IMG/VR virus record: IMGVR_UViG_3300005340_000083
Coordinates: 1-21,784 of that record
DNA: 21,784 nucleotides
Source: a virus
Direction: 5' to 3' (one strand)
Part shown: one piece after another, positions 6,119 through 11,769 of the stretch
How the letters are laid out: every line of letters starts with the position of its first letter
Numbering within the stretch: the stretch's first letter is position 1
Program-made: the position numbers and the translations under genes
The notes under the pieces: generated by a model
What the model saw: the letters and a program-made list of their open reading frames with translations, nothing else
What the model was told of the DNA's origin: nothing
Databases searched by the model: none

Positions 6119-6378
6119 ACGCCGGCCGGTGTCAGCCGTAGCAGACAACCATCCGGATAGGACGGGTGCGCATCGCGGCTGAGGGCCAGCAGGCCGTGGC
6201 GTCGCAGCAGCACCGTTGGGCCTGTAACACCACGGACCTGGACGCCGGCCTCGTCGACCAGCAGCGCGACCCCGCCATGGCGCCGCAGGGACAACCCGAT
6301 GGCCGGCACACACACGACCCGACCGTCTGCGGCCGCCTGCAACAGCAGCCGCCGCGTCGGCGTGATACGCAACCCCAT
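6103..6378 (-). CDS. small winged-helix-like protein, 91 aa
   Basis: The start is the ATG at 6378, 2 bases after the stop of the upstream - strand gene, so the two form an operon. The N-terminus MGLRITPTRRLLLQAAADGRVV resembles the first helices of a winged-helix domain. It is followed by hydrophobic strands (VPAIGLSLRRHGGVALLVDEAGVQV, GPTVLLRRHGLLAL) and ends with LLRLTPAGVDALA, a pattern (LTPAGxxAL) common at the wing of MarR/PadR-like regulators. No ribosome binding site is evident, consistent with translational coupling. It may be an accessory DNA-binding protein for the regulator encoded just before it. Family assignment is tentative. Confidence 0.6.
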   Translation of the reverse strand: MGLRITPTRRLLLQAAADGRVVCVPAIGLSLRRHGGVALLVDEAGVQVRGVTGPTVLLRRHGLLALSRDAHPSYPDGCLLRLTPAGVDALA

Positions 6379-6380
6379 CG

Positions 6381-6746
6381 CTAGCTGCCGGTCTGCCGGC
6401 GACCTGCGGTTGCGACTCTCTTCCGGCTGGGGGCCGGTTTCCGGACGGTGACCCGGACGGTCTGCTGCACGTTCAGAAGCGCGTTGTACTTGCGGACCGC
6501 GTTGGGCTGATGCATGCCCAGCACCTCGGCGATGGCGTCCCACACGATGCCCGGCGCGCGGCGACCGGCGTGGGGGGGACGGTTGCGGCACTCGGCCACC
6601 GCCGTGGTCACGGCGTCCTCCGCCTGGTCGCGGGCCTCCACGGCAGCCTTGAGATGTTCCAGGGCTTCCCGGTCCAGCCGCTCACCCTCGGTCTCATCCT
6701 CGCTGGGCGCTGCCGCCGCCTTGCTCGCTGTCCGCTTCGTAGTCAT
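6381..6746 (-). CDS. small HTH DNA-binding protein, candidate regulator of the early region, 121 aa
   Basis: The protein has a Lys/Ala-rich N-terminal tail, an acidic helix (about residues 20-55, EGERLDREALEHLKAAVEARDQAEDAVTTAVAECR) and a helix-turn-helix-like segment WDAIAEVLGMHQPNAVRKYNALL at about 73-95. A basic tail follows (VRKPAPSRKRVATAGRRQ). I chose ATG 6746: it sits 6 bases after a -10-like GACCAT, so the transcript is probably leaderless, whereas the longer frame would run back through the promoter and operator. Its own promoter carries the CTATC-N5-GATAG dyad shared with four other promoters. It is divergent from the ArdC-N operon. Autoregulating repressor or activator is inferred, not shown. 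Confidence 0.7.
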   Translation of the reverse strand: MTTKRTASKAAAAPSEDETEGERLDREALEHLKAAVEARDQAEDAVTTAVAECRNRPPHAGRRAPGIVWDAIAEVLGMHQPNAVRKYNALLNVQQTVRVTVRKPAPSRKRVATAGRRQTGS

Positions 6747-6752
6747 GCCCAG

Positions 6753-6781
6753 ATGGTCGCAGACTATCGCGCGGATAGCAA
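6753..6781 (-). promoter_or_regulatory. leaderless promoter of the HTH gene with CTATC-N5-GATAG operator
   Basis: Read on the - strand: -35 TTGCTA (6781-6776), dyad CTATC-CGCGC-GATAG (6778-6764), five bases TCTGC, a weak -10 GACCAT (6758-6753), six bases, then the ATG at 6746. The spacer is 17 bases. The dyad lies between the -35 and the -10, in exactly the register found at 8526, 9457 and 11242. The gap of six bases between -10 and ATG implies a leaderless mRNA. Confidence 0.65.
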
Positions 6782-6799
6782 TGGACGGGGGGTTGTGGG

Positions 6800-6822
6800 G
6801 CGTAAGGCGATTCGCCTTACGC
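6800..6822. promoter_or_regulatory. 23-bp perfect palindrome in the divergent control region
   Basis: Arms GCGTAAGGCGA (6800-6810) and TCGCCTTACGC (6812-6822) are exact inverse complements around a single T. The site lies between the divergent promoters of the HTH gene and the ArdC-N operon, just upstream of both -35 regions. It is unrelated in sequence to the CTATC-N5-GATAG dyads and so probably binds a second regulator. No downstream T-run and no adjacent gene end argue against a terminator. Confidence 0.7.
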
Positions 6823-6845
6823 GGCGACTCCACGAAGATCGCTTA

Positions 6846-6882
6846 TTGATATGAGTAGGATAGTCTGCTATCATGATGATAG
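6846..6882 (+). promoter_or_regulatory. promoter with tandem operators for the ArdC-N operon
   Basis: -35 TTGATA (6846-6851) and -10 TATCAT (6869-6874) are 17 bases apart. A degenerate first dyad ATATG-AGTAG-GATAG (6849-6863) lies in the spacer, followed by TCTGC and the -10. A perfect second dyad CTATC-ATGAT-GATAG (6868-6882) covers the -10 and start point, with centres 19 bp apart. The mRNA would have a leader of about 40 bases before the SD AGGAG (6910-6914) and ATG 6924. Confidence 0.7.
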
Positions 6883-6923
6883 GACAACAGGCCACATCCC
6901 TACCCACTCAGGAGCGACCCCCC

Positions 6924-7322
6924 ATGGCACGCATGACCCGCGAGCAACGCAGCAAGGCACTCGAAGAGCTGTCAGCCCGAGTGAAGGCCCGGATCGAAGA
7001 AATGGCCGACGAAGAACTCGCCGACTACGGCGAGATGTTCGAGGGCCGCTACAGCCCCAAGAACGTCGTCCTGATCCTGACCCAACGCCCGGACGCGACC
7101 GTGGTCCGCGGCTACGACCAGTGGAAGGCCGAGGGCCGCCAGGTCCGCAAGGGCGAACACGGCATCAAGATCCGCAAGGTGGTGTCGGGCCCCGACCGGA
7201 CCAACGCCGCCGGCGAGGTCACCGCCCAGGGCTGGCGGTCAATGATCTGGCTCACGGTGTTCGACATCGACCAGACCGACCCGATCACCGCTGACGCCGA
7301 CCTCGCCACCTCGGCGGCCTGA
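6924..7322 (+). CDS. ArdC-N-like ssDNA-binding antirestriction-type protein, 132 aa
   Basis: After an N-terminal helical segment (residues 1-36), residues 40-87 carry the ArdC N-terminal signature: YSPKNVVLILTQRPDAT, then GYDQWKAEGRQVRKGEHGIKI. In full-length ArdC this domain binds single-stranded DNA and is followed by a metallopeptidase-like domain. Here the protein ends at 132 residues, so only the N-terminal domain is present. ArdC proteins protect incoming plasmid DNA from restriction; the same role for an entering phage is inferred. ATG 6924 was chosen for its AGGAG at 6910-6914; an upstream in-frame ATG (6873) falls inside the operator. It is the first gene of an operon with the two genes that follow. 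Confidence 0.82.
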   Translation: MARMTREQRSKALEELSARVKARIEEMADEELADYGEMFEGRYSPKNVVLILTQRPDATVVRGYDQWKAEGRQVRKGEHGIKIRKVVSGPDRTNAAGEVTAQGWRSMIWLTVFDIDQTDPITADADLATSAA

Positions 7323-7325
7323 GCC

Positions 7326-7589
7326 ATGACCACCCCCACCGCCCCGTCCCGCACCGTTTGGCGCGGGATGGGGCGCTGCCCCTTCACCTGCACCGGCTGC
7401 GGCGGGACTTGGATCCTCGACCCGGACGCCGTCCAGACCACCGACGGCGTGCAGCGGCTGTGCTCCGGCTGCAACCAGATCCGCCTCGCCGCCCACCAGC
7501 CCCCGCCGTACGTCGTCAGCTTCACCTTCGGCGGCGACACCCCGCCACTTCTGCTGCTCGTCACCGCCACCCGGAAGGACCAATCGTGA
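7326..7589 (+). CDS. small zinc-finger-like protein, 87 aa
   Basis: Starting 3 bases after the ArdC-N stop, the protein shows C22-x2-C25 (CTGCGGTW) and C46-x2-C49 (LCSGCNQ), with an extra C18, as in a zinc ribbon. The C-terminal part is beta-rich (YVVSFTFGGDTPPLLLLVTATRK). It is coupled by a GTGA overlap to the ParB-like gene. A nucleic-acid binding or protein-bridging role is plausible; I do not recognise the family. Confidence 0.65.
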   Translation: MTTPTAPSRTVWRGMGRCPFTCTGCGGTWILDPDAVQTTDGVQRLCSGCNQIRLAAHQPPPYVVSFTFGGDTPPLLLLVTATRKDQS

Positions 7590-8521
7590 CCGCCACCAAC
7601 GCCACCGTGCAGAAGACCATCGCGACCTCGCGGATCGTGCCGGACCCTGAGCAGCCGCGGAAGCTGTTCGAGCAGGCCGGCCTGGACGAGTTGGCCGCGT
7701 CGATGCGTGAGCTCGGCCAGCTGCAGGCCATCACCGTCCGGTACGACCGGACCCGCCGGCTCTACATCATCGTCGCCGGCGAGCGCCGCTGGCGGGCCGC
7801 CAACATGGCAGGCCTGACCGAGATGTACGCCATGGTCCTGCAGCACGTCGACGACGAAGAGGCCTTCATCCGCTCGGTCGCGGAAAACGTTGGCCGGGTC
7901 GACATGACGCCGATCGAGGAGGCCCGCGCGTTCCAACGCCTCGTCGACGCCGGCTGGTCCACGGAGCAGATCGCCGCCCGCACCGGCGCATCGGTCGAGA
8001 AGGTGGGCTGGCGCATGGACCTGCTCACGCTGATCCCAGCCGCCATGGACGCCCTGTCGAAGGGTCACCTGCCGGTCGGCCTGGCCTGGTACGTGTCGCG
8101 GCTGGAGCCGACGGCGCAGAGCGTGTTCCTGGGCAAGTGGGGTCGGGGCGAGTTCCCCACCATCCGCGACGCTGAGGCGTTCGTGCAGGCCTGCCGGGCC
8201 AAGGCGTCGGAGCAGTTCGGCCTGTTCGGTATGGAAGAGCCAAGCATGGAGGAGCGGGCCCAGATCATCGCCACCCGCCAGCGTGTGGCGTCCAAAGTGG
8301 ACCAGTTGGCGAAGGCGGGGGAGATCCTGCATGAGTTGGGGCAGATGGATCCGGCCGAACTGGCCAAGGTCCTCGCCGGGGCCCACGGGGGAGTGGACGG
8401 ATACCAGGCCCGGATCTCCCACCTGCAGGGTGCTGCCGCCAAGGCGGCCGGTGTGCTGCGCAAGGCGAAGGCCATCGTGTCGGTGTCCGCTCTGGATCTG
8501 CAGGAAACTTCCGCAGCCTAA
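7586..8521 (+). CDS. ParB/Spo0J-family protein, 311 aa
   Basis: The GTG start at 7586 has GGAAGGA at 7572-7578 and overlaps the previous stop. The ParB N-terminal domain is clear: IVPDPEQPRKLFEQAGLDELAASMRELGQLQAITVR (17-52), the CTPase/nuclease-fold motif GERRWRA (65-71) and ENVGRVDMTPIEEARAF (100-116). A helix-turn-helix follows at about 124-146 (WSTEQIAARTGASVEKVGWRMDLL). The C-terminal third is helical (about 230-311). It is not next to parA but in the ArdC-N operon about 1.8 kb downstream. It may be the DNA-binding partner of the ParA, a transcription factor, or an antirestriction/replication helper of the ParB type common in phages and plasmids. Confidence 0.85.
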   Translation: MTATNATVQKTIATSRIVPDPEQPRKLFEQAGLDELAASMRELGQLQAITVRYDRTRRLYIIVAGERRWRAANMAGLTEMYAMVLQHVDDEEAFIRSVAENVGRVDMTPIEEARAFQRLVDAGWSTEQIAARTGASVEKVGWRMDLLTLIPAAMDALSKGHLPVGLAWYVSRLEPTAQSVFLGKWGRGEFPTIRDAEAFVQACRAKASEQFGLFGMEEPSMEERAQIIATRQRVASKVDQLAKAGEILHELGQMDPAELAKVLAGAHGGVDGYQARISHLQGAAAKAAGVLRKAKAIVSVSALDLQETSAA

Positions 8522-8525
8522 CCTA

Positions 8526-8562
8526 TTGCTATCACGATGGTAGCAGGATATGATCATGATAT
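8526..8562 (+). promoter_or_regulatory. leaderless promoter with tandem operators for the gene at 8561
   Basis: -35 TTGCTA (8526-8531), 17-base spacer, -10 TATGAT (8549-8554), six bases, then ATG 8561. The first dyad CTATC-ACGAT-GGTAG (8529-8543) fills the spacer. A second, degenerate dyad ATATG-ATCAT-GATAT (8548-8562) covers the -10 and the start codon, with centres 19 bp apart. The short -10 to ATG distance implies a leaderless mRNA, which fits the absence of a ribosome binding site. Confidence 0.75.
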
Positions 8563-8905
8563 GACAAACAACAACAGCCCAGCCCGCCGCGAGACCGCCA
8601 TCGCCGCCGCGTTCAACGTGCCCTTCGACCCGGCCGACTACAGCACCGAGTGGTCCCCGATGCAAAAGGCCGTCGCCCAGCTGATCACCGAGATCGCCTC
8701 CACGGAGCGGGTGGCCGCCGAACAGCTCGAGATGGCCGCCCGGACCGTGCAGCGGGCCGCCCAAGCCGTTCTCGACGCGAACGCAACGATCAACTCGATC
8801 GAGCCGCTGTGCATGACCCAGGCGAGCCACTACCTGACCAAGCTGGCCTTCCAGCGCCAGACGCTGGCCGTCCTCGTGGCCGGCCTGCGCCACACCGAAT
8901 CCTGA
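8561..8905 (+). CDS. hypothetical helical protein, 114 aa
   Basis: I chose ATG 8561 because it lies at the expected transcription start of a well-formed promoter; the longer in-frame start (8537) would lie within the operator. After a polar N-terminus (TNNNSPARRE), the protein is almost entirely helical: TAIAAAFNVPFDPADYSTEWSPMQKAVAQLITEIASTERV, then two long helices with regular hydrophobic spacing (AAEQLEMAARTVQRAAQAVLDANATI; ASHYLTKLAFQRQTLAVLVAGLRH). The last part may dimerise as a coiled coil. No recognised domain. Being the only gene directly under a leaderless operator-controlled promoter on the + strand, it is a possible additional early regulator. Confidence 0.65.
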   Translation: MTNNNSPARRETAIAAAFNVPFDPADYSTEWSPMQKAVAQLITEIASTERVAAEQLEMAARTVQRAAQAVLDANATINSIEPLCMTQASHYLTKLAFQRQTLAVLVAGLRHTES

Positions 8906-8945
8906 CCCCCCATCCACCACCCACCCTCGCCTTGAGGAGGCCGCC

Positions 8946-9383
8946 ATGCTCACCGCCACCACCGCCCTCTGCGGACACGCCGCCACCCCCACCACGGCCG
9001 GCTGCGACCCGTACGAGCGCCGCAACACGGTCGTGGACCACGTGGGCGATGTGGTTCTCTACATCGGCTGCGACGGCCTCCGGTACCTGTTCCGCGACGG
9101 TGTCGACGACGGGCTGCGCATGACCGCCGGCCCGGTGCCGGGCACGTGGGCGTTGACCCTGGCCCGCCACACCGAGGTCGAGCCGGGCCGGTGGGACATG
9201 GTCCTCGACGGGCAGCCGCTGTGCACCGGCGGGTACGCGGCCCGCAACGGCCGCCGCTACGTGGCCCGCCGCGGCCCGACCTCCCGCGCCTTCCTCGCCG
9301 CCGACACGTCCTACGGCCTGTTGGGCAAGGTGGCCCGCTGGTACCTGGCCCTGCCCGGCGAAGCGGACGACGGATGCGAGTGA
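8946..9383 (+). CDS. hypothetical protein, 145 aa
   Basis: ATG 8946 follows a strong GAGGAGG (8935-8941). The protein is beta-rich: NTVVDHVGDVVLYIGCDGLRYLFRDGVDDGLRM, then GTWALTLARHTEVEPGRWDMVLDGQPL and GRRYVARRGPTSRAFLAADTSYGLLGKVARWYLAL. Several Cys/His residues near the N-terminus (CGHAATPTTAGC) could bind metal. No membrane segment or catalytic motif stands out and I do not recognise the family. It is probably co-transcribed with the gene at 8561 and is followed by a strong terminator at 9398-9430. Confidence 0.65.
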   Translation: MLTATTALCGHAATPTTAGCDPYERRNTVVDHVGDVVLYIGCDGLRYLFRDGVDDGLRMTAGPVPGTWALTLARHTEVEPGRWDMVLDGQPLCTGGYAARNGRRYVARRGPTSRAFLAADTSYGLLGKVARWYLALPGEADDGCE

Positions 9384-9397
9384 ACATCACCTCCGCA

Positions 9398-9430
9398 GCG
9401 GGGGGCGGCCGGTTCCGGCCCGCCCCCCGC
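9398..9430 (+). terminator. strong GC-rich terminator hairpin
   Basis: GCGGGGGGCG (9398-9407) pairs exactly with CGCCCCCCGC (9421-9430). Inside it GCCGG (9408-9412) pairs with CCGGC (9415-9419) around TT, with one unpaired C. The 15-bp stem lies 14 bases after the stop at 9383 and is followed by TCCGTCCTTT. It separates the 8561-9383 unit from the next operator-controlled promoter. Confidence 0.85.
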
Positions 9431-9456
9431 TCCGTCCTTTCTGGACAGACAACCCC

Positions 9457-9493
9457 TGGCTATCCCTAGGGTAGCATGCTACGATGGTGATAG
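9457..9493 (+). promoter_or_regulatory. promoter with tandem operators for the 9532 operon
   Basis: -35 TGGCTA (9457-9462), 17-base spacer, -10 TACGAT (9480-9485). The first dyad CTATC-CCTAG-GGTAG (9460-9474) fills the spacer. The second dyad CTACG-ATGGT-GATAG (9479-9493) covers the -10 and start, with centres 19 bp apart. Five bases (CATGC) separate the first dyad from the -10, as in the other members. The leader continues to the AGAGGAGAG ribosome binding site and ATG 9532. Confidence 0.72.
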
Positions 9494-9531
9494 CACAAAG
9501 AGAAAACGACCCCCCTCCAGAGGAGAGCCCC

Positions 9532-9960
9532 ATGACCACCACCACCGCCCAGGACAGGGTCGAGTTCTACAACGACCTGCTCATCACCGCCATCGAGAAC
9601 GGCGGCTACGGCCAGTTCTGGACCCGCGAATACGACCCCTTCGAGGACAGCCCGTACGCGGTCATCGAATTCACCGACGCCGAAGGCACGCTGCACCGGG
9701 TCACCCCGGCCACCATGGCCCACGGCCTGGGCGTCATCACCAGCGCCGAACGCCGCGTCGACGAGAACCACCCCGACGACGGCCCGGTGCTACACAACGC
9801 CGCAACCGGCCAGCGCCTCTACATGGGCTCCCACCAGCGTGAGCGCATCATCCTCGCCGCCGACCCCGACAACGACGAATACGAAGCCGGCGACCTGGAC
9901 GTCATCGACGCCTTGGCCATCCTCGAATGCGCCCTGCTCGGCGCCGTCACCTACGCCTGA
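9532..9960 (+). CDS. hypothetical acidic protein, 142 aa
   Basis: ATG 9532 follows AGAGGAGAG; an in-frame ATG at 9484 is inside the operator and is rejected. The protein is acidic throughout (DRVEFYNDLLITAIENGGYGQFWTREYDPFEDSPYAVIEFTDAEGTLHRV, then ADPDNDEYEAGDLDVIDALAILECALLGAV). It has the look of the short, acidic, unassigned proteins found in actinobacterial plasmids and integrative elements, some of which mimic DNA. That comparison is an impression, not evidence of function. It is the first gene of a four-gene unit ending at 11264. Confidence 0.68.
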   Translation: MTTTTAQDRVEFYNDLLITAIENGGYGQFWTREYDPFEDSPYAVIEFTDAEGTLHRVTPATMAHGLGVITSAERRVDENHPDDGPVLHNAATGQRLYMGSHQRERIILAADPDNDEYEAGDLDVIDALAILECALLGAVTYA

Positions 9961-9975
9961 AAGGACCGACCAGCC

Positions 9976-10386
9976 ATGACCATCACCGACAACGCCGAGA
10001 TCCGGCCGGGGACTGTTGTCACCATCGACCAGGGCACCCGCACCTTCGAAATCCTCCGGATCGAGGAGGGCATGGCCAGGATCGCCCCCACCGACCCGGC
10101 CGACGACCGGGACGCCGACTGGGTATCCGTCGGCCGGCTGCATGTGGCACCTGAACCGGACCCGGTCCCGTTCACCGTGACCTGGACTGAGGTGTCGACC
10201 CACTCGGCGACCATGTCCTCCACCCGGCTGGCCGCCCTGCTCGGAATACCGGTGCAGACCCTCCTCGCCACCCAGCAGGAGGACATGGCCGGCCTCGGCG
10301 ATCTGGCCAACAGCCTGTGCGAGCTCGACGACGCCGGGCCCAACAACCTGACCCGAGAAGACATCACGATCACGAAAGAGGCATGA
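9976..10386 (+). CDS. hypothetical protein, 136 aa
   Basis: ATG 9976 has AAGGA 10 bases upstream. The N-terminal half looks like a small beta domain (AEIRPGTVVTIDQGTRTFEILRIEEGMARIAPTD). The C-terminal half has TVTWTEVSTHSATMSSTRLAALLGI, which resembles a strand followed by a helix found in some plasmid-borne unknown proteins (xVxWTEVxxHxaxxxxxxL). No catalytic residues are visible. Its stop overlaps the next ATG (ATGA), so it is co-translated with the gene at 10383. Confidence 0.65.
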   Translation: MTITDNAEIRPGTVVTIDQGTRTFEILRIEEGMARIAPTDPADDRDADWVSVGRLHVAPEPDPVPFTVTWTEVSTHSATMSSTRLAALLGIPVQTLLATQQEDMAGLGDLANSLCELDDAGPNNLTREDITITKEA

Positions 10387-10916
10387 CCACCATGGGCATG
10401 ACATCGATTGGGCTCAGTGCCCTCTACACCGCCGTCACCCCGCGCCGGGAAACCCCGGCGCGGGGCAACACGCCAGCCACCGTCAGCGTCGCCCTCGTCG
10501 ACCGAGGCAACCAATACTCGGTCGAGATCGAAGGCAGCGACAGCGGCGTCCGCGATGTTGTGGCACGGCTGGCCAAGGCGGCCGGCCTGGCCACCAACCA
10601 GCACCCTGGCGTACGGCTGTGGCTGGAACTGTCCACCGCCCACCTGCCCGCCAAGCTGCGCGAGTTCCACACCCTCAACCAGTACGCCGCCGTCCTGGCC
10701 TACGAGATGAACGACGGCGACTACAGCGCCTACCAGTCGATGCTGCTGTGGGTGCCCGACGACCCGGTCGAGTCGGCCAGCGTGTACGACGCCGAGGACC
10801 AGCCTCCCGCGGAGGTGCTGGCGCTCCAGCTGCACGCCCGCAAATTGGGCTGCGACTACATCCGCTTCGACCGCGACGCTGACACCGTCGACGGCCTACC
10901 AACCTTCGAGGGCTGA
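10383..10916 (+). CDS. hypothetical protein, possibly DUF5983-like C-terminus, 177 aa
   Basis: ATG 10383 overlaps the preceding stop; earlier in-frame sequence is out of register. Residues 1-35 are a Thr/Ser-rich stretch. The core carries LVDRGNQYSVEIEGSDSGVRDVVARLAKAAGL and a helical centre. The C-terminus LGCDYIRFDRDADTVDGLPTFEG resembles the end of DUF5983-like proteins carried by conjugative elements and plasmids (CxxxxFDRDAxxxxGLPTY). That assignment is from memory of the motif and is tentative. Function is unknown in that family. Confidence 0.62.
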   Translation: MTTMGMTSIGLSALYTAVTPRRETPARGNTPATVSVALVDRGNQYSVEIEGSDSGVRDVVARLAKAAGLATNQHPGVRLWLELSTAHLPAKLREFHTLNQYAAVLAYEMNDGDYSAYQSMLLWVPDDPVESASVYDAEDQPPAEVLALQLHARKLGCDYIRFDRDADTVDGLPTFEG

Positions 10917-10919
10917 CCG

Positions 10920-11264
10920 ATGGGAATGGACGCCCCCGTCCTCATAGCCGGCGCTAACGGCGGATACCGGCTCTACACCGTCGAGTACCTGCCCTTCGAC
11001 GCCCTGCCCGAGTACATGGACGGCGGCCCGCCGCTGGTCGTTATCGACCCGTGGGCGGTGTCGACATCGTTCCCGACTGATGACAGCGACGGGCCGCAGT
11101 ACACCCTGCACGCCCGCACGGTCGACATGGAGCCCCATCCGCTCAACGGCAGCCGGTACGCCACCCGCCGTGACGCCGACCGGGCCGTCTACGACGCTGG
11201 GCTGCTGGCCTTCATGGTCTATGAGCGCGAGGCCGCCGACCTTCCTATCACGGCGATAGCATGA
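10920..11264 (+). CDS. hypothetical protein, 114 aa
   Basis: ATG 10920 is 3 bases after the preceding stop with GAGGG upstream; ATG 10926 is an alternative start. The protein starts MGMDAPVLIAGANGGYRLYTVEYLPFDALPEYM, with a beta-rich core and a helix at the C-terminus (TRRDADRAVYDAGLLAFMVYEREA). No recognised motif. The last codons and the TGA lie within the operator and promoter at 11242-11278 of the next unit, so transcription of the following gene begins inside its 3' end. Confidence 0.6.
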   Translation: MGMDAPVLIAGANGGYRLYTVEYLPFDALPEYMDGGPPLVVIDPWAVSTSFPTDDSDGPQYTLHARTVDMEPHPLNGSRYATRRDADRAVYDAGLLAFMVYEREAADLPITAIA

Positions 11265-11278
11265 TATGATGATGGCAG
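11242..11278 (+). promoter_or_regulatory. promoter with operator for the DUF488 gene
   Basis: -35 TTCCTA (11242-11247), 17-base spacer, -10 TATGAT (11265-11270). The dyad CTATC-ACGGC-GATAG (11245-11259) fills the spacer, followed by five bases (CATGA) and the -10. A weak second dyad, ATATG-ATGAT-GGCAG (11264-11278), covers the start region in the same register as at the other promoters. The site overlaps the 3' end of the preceding gene. Confidence 0.7.
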
Positions 11279-11309
11279 CAACCATCCTCTACCTTGAAGG
11301 GCACCCACG

Positions 11310-11765
11310 TTGACCAGCCTCTTGCTCGCGACCTGCACCTACCAGGAGTTCCGGGCCGACATGGCCGGCGCCCCGGTCAGGTCCACCGTCGGCTACCCCC
11401 GCTTCTCCCTGACCTACACCCTTGCCGGCCACGCCCGGCTCATCGCCCCGCAGCGGCCGATGTTGAACTTGCCCAAGGATGCGTTCATGTTGTCGTACCG
11501 TCGGCTGCTCGACCGGGCCGGTGTGGACGCCATCCGCCAAGAGCTGATCAACATTGTTGGTGTCGGCAACCGGGCCGTCCTGCTGTGCTTCGACCGGCTC
11601 GACCGGCCAACCAAAGACGGCGGCGAAAACTGGTGCCACCGGACCATGTTCGCCGCCTGGTGGCAGGAGAAGACCGGCGAGGAGGTGCCCGAGTTGGGTG
11701 CCACGCCGTCGGCCCGCCCGCGGGTGCAGCTGCCGCAGTTGGTCCCGGAGTCCCTCTTCGACTGA
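11310..11765 (+). CDS. DUF488-family protein, 151 aa
   Basis: A TTG start at 11310 with GAAGG at 11296-11300 is required to keep the N-terminal LLLATCTYQEF strand and the following PVRSTVGYPRFSLTYTLAGHARLIAP segment. The C-terminal half has the DUF488 pattern: VLLCFDRL, then WCHRTMFAAWWQEKTGEEVPELG, with C109-H110-R111. In this family the conserved Cys, His and Arg cluster suggests a catalytic or metal site, but no reaction is established. It is transcribed alone from an operator-controlled promoter and followed by two hairpins. DUF488 proteins occur widely in phages and mobile elements; here regulation with the ArdC-N operon suggests an early or lysogenic role. Confidence 0.75.
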   Translation: MTSLLLATCTYQEFRADMAGAPVRSTVGYPRFSLTYTLAGHARLIAPQRPMLNLPKDAFMLSYRRLLDRAGVDAIRQELINIVGVGNRAVLLCFDRLDRPTKDGGENWCHRTMFAAWWQEKTGEEVPELGATPSARPRVQLPQLVPESLFD

Positions 11766-11769
11766 CGCT

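Noticed and set aside
6145-6170. CTATC-CGGAT-GGTTG-TCTGC-TACGGC on the - strand, resembling the shared promoter pattern
   Set aside because: It lies inside the 3' coding part of the - strand gene, with no downstream gene on that strand before the terminator and only a poor -10 and right half-site.
7112-9028. Antisense open frame of about 638 codons opposite the ArdC-N, zinc-finger-like and ParB-like genes
   Set aside because: It is the complement shadow of GC-rich coding. It spans three genes, a promoter and their operators, and no recognisable domain is found in it.
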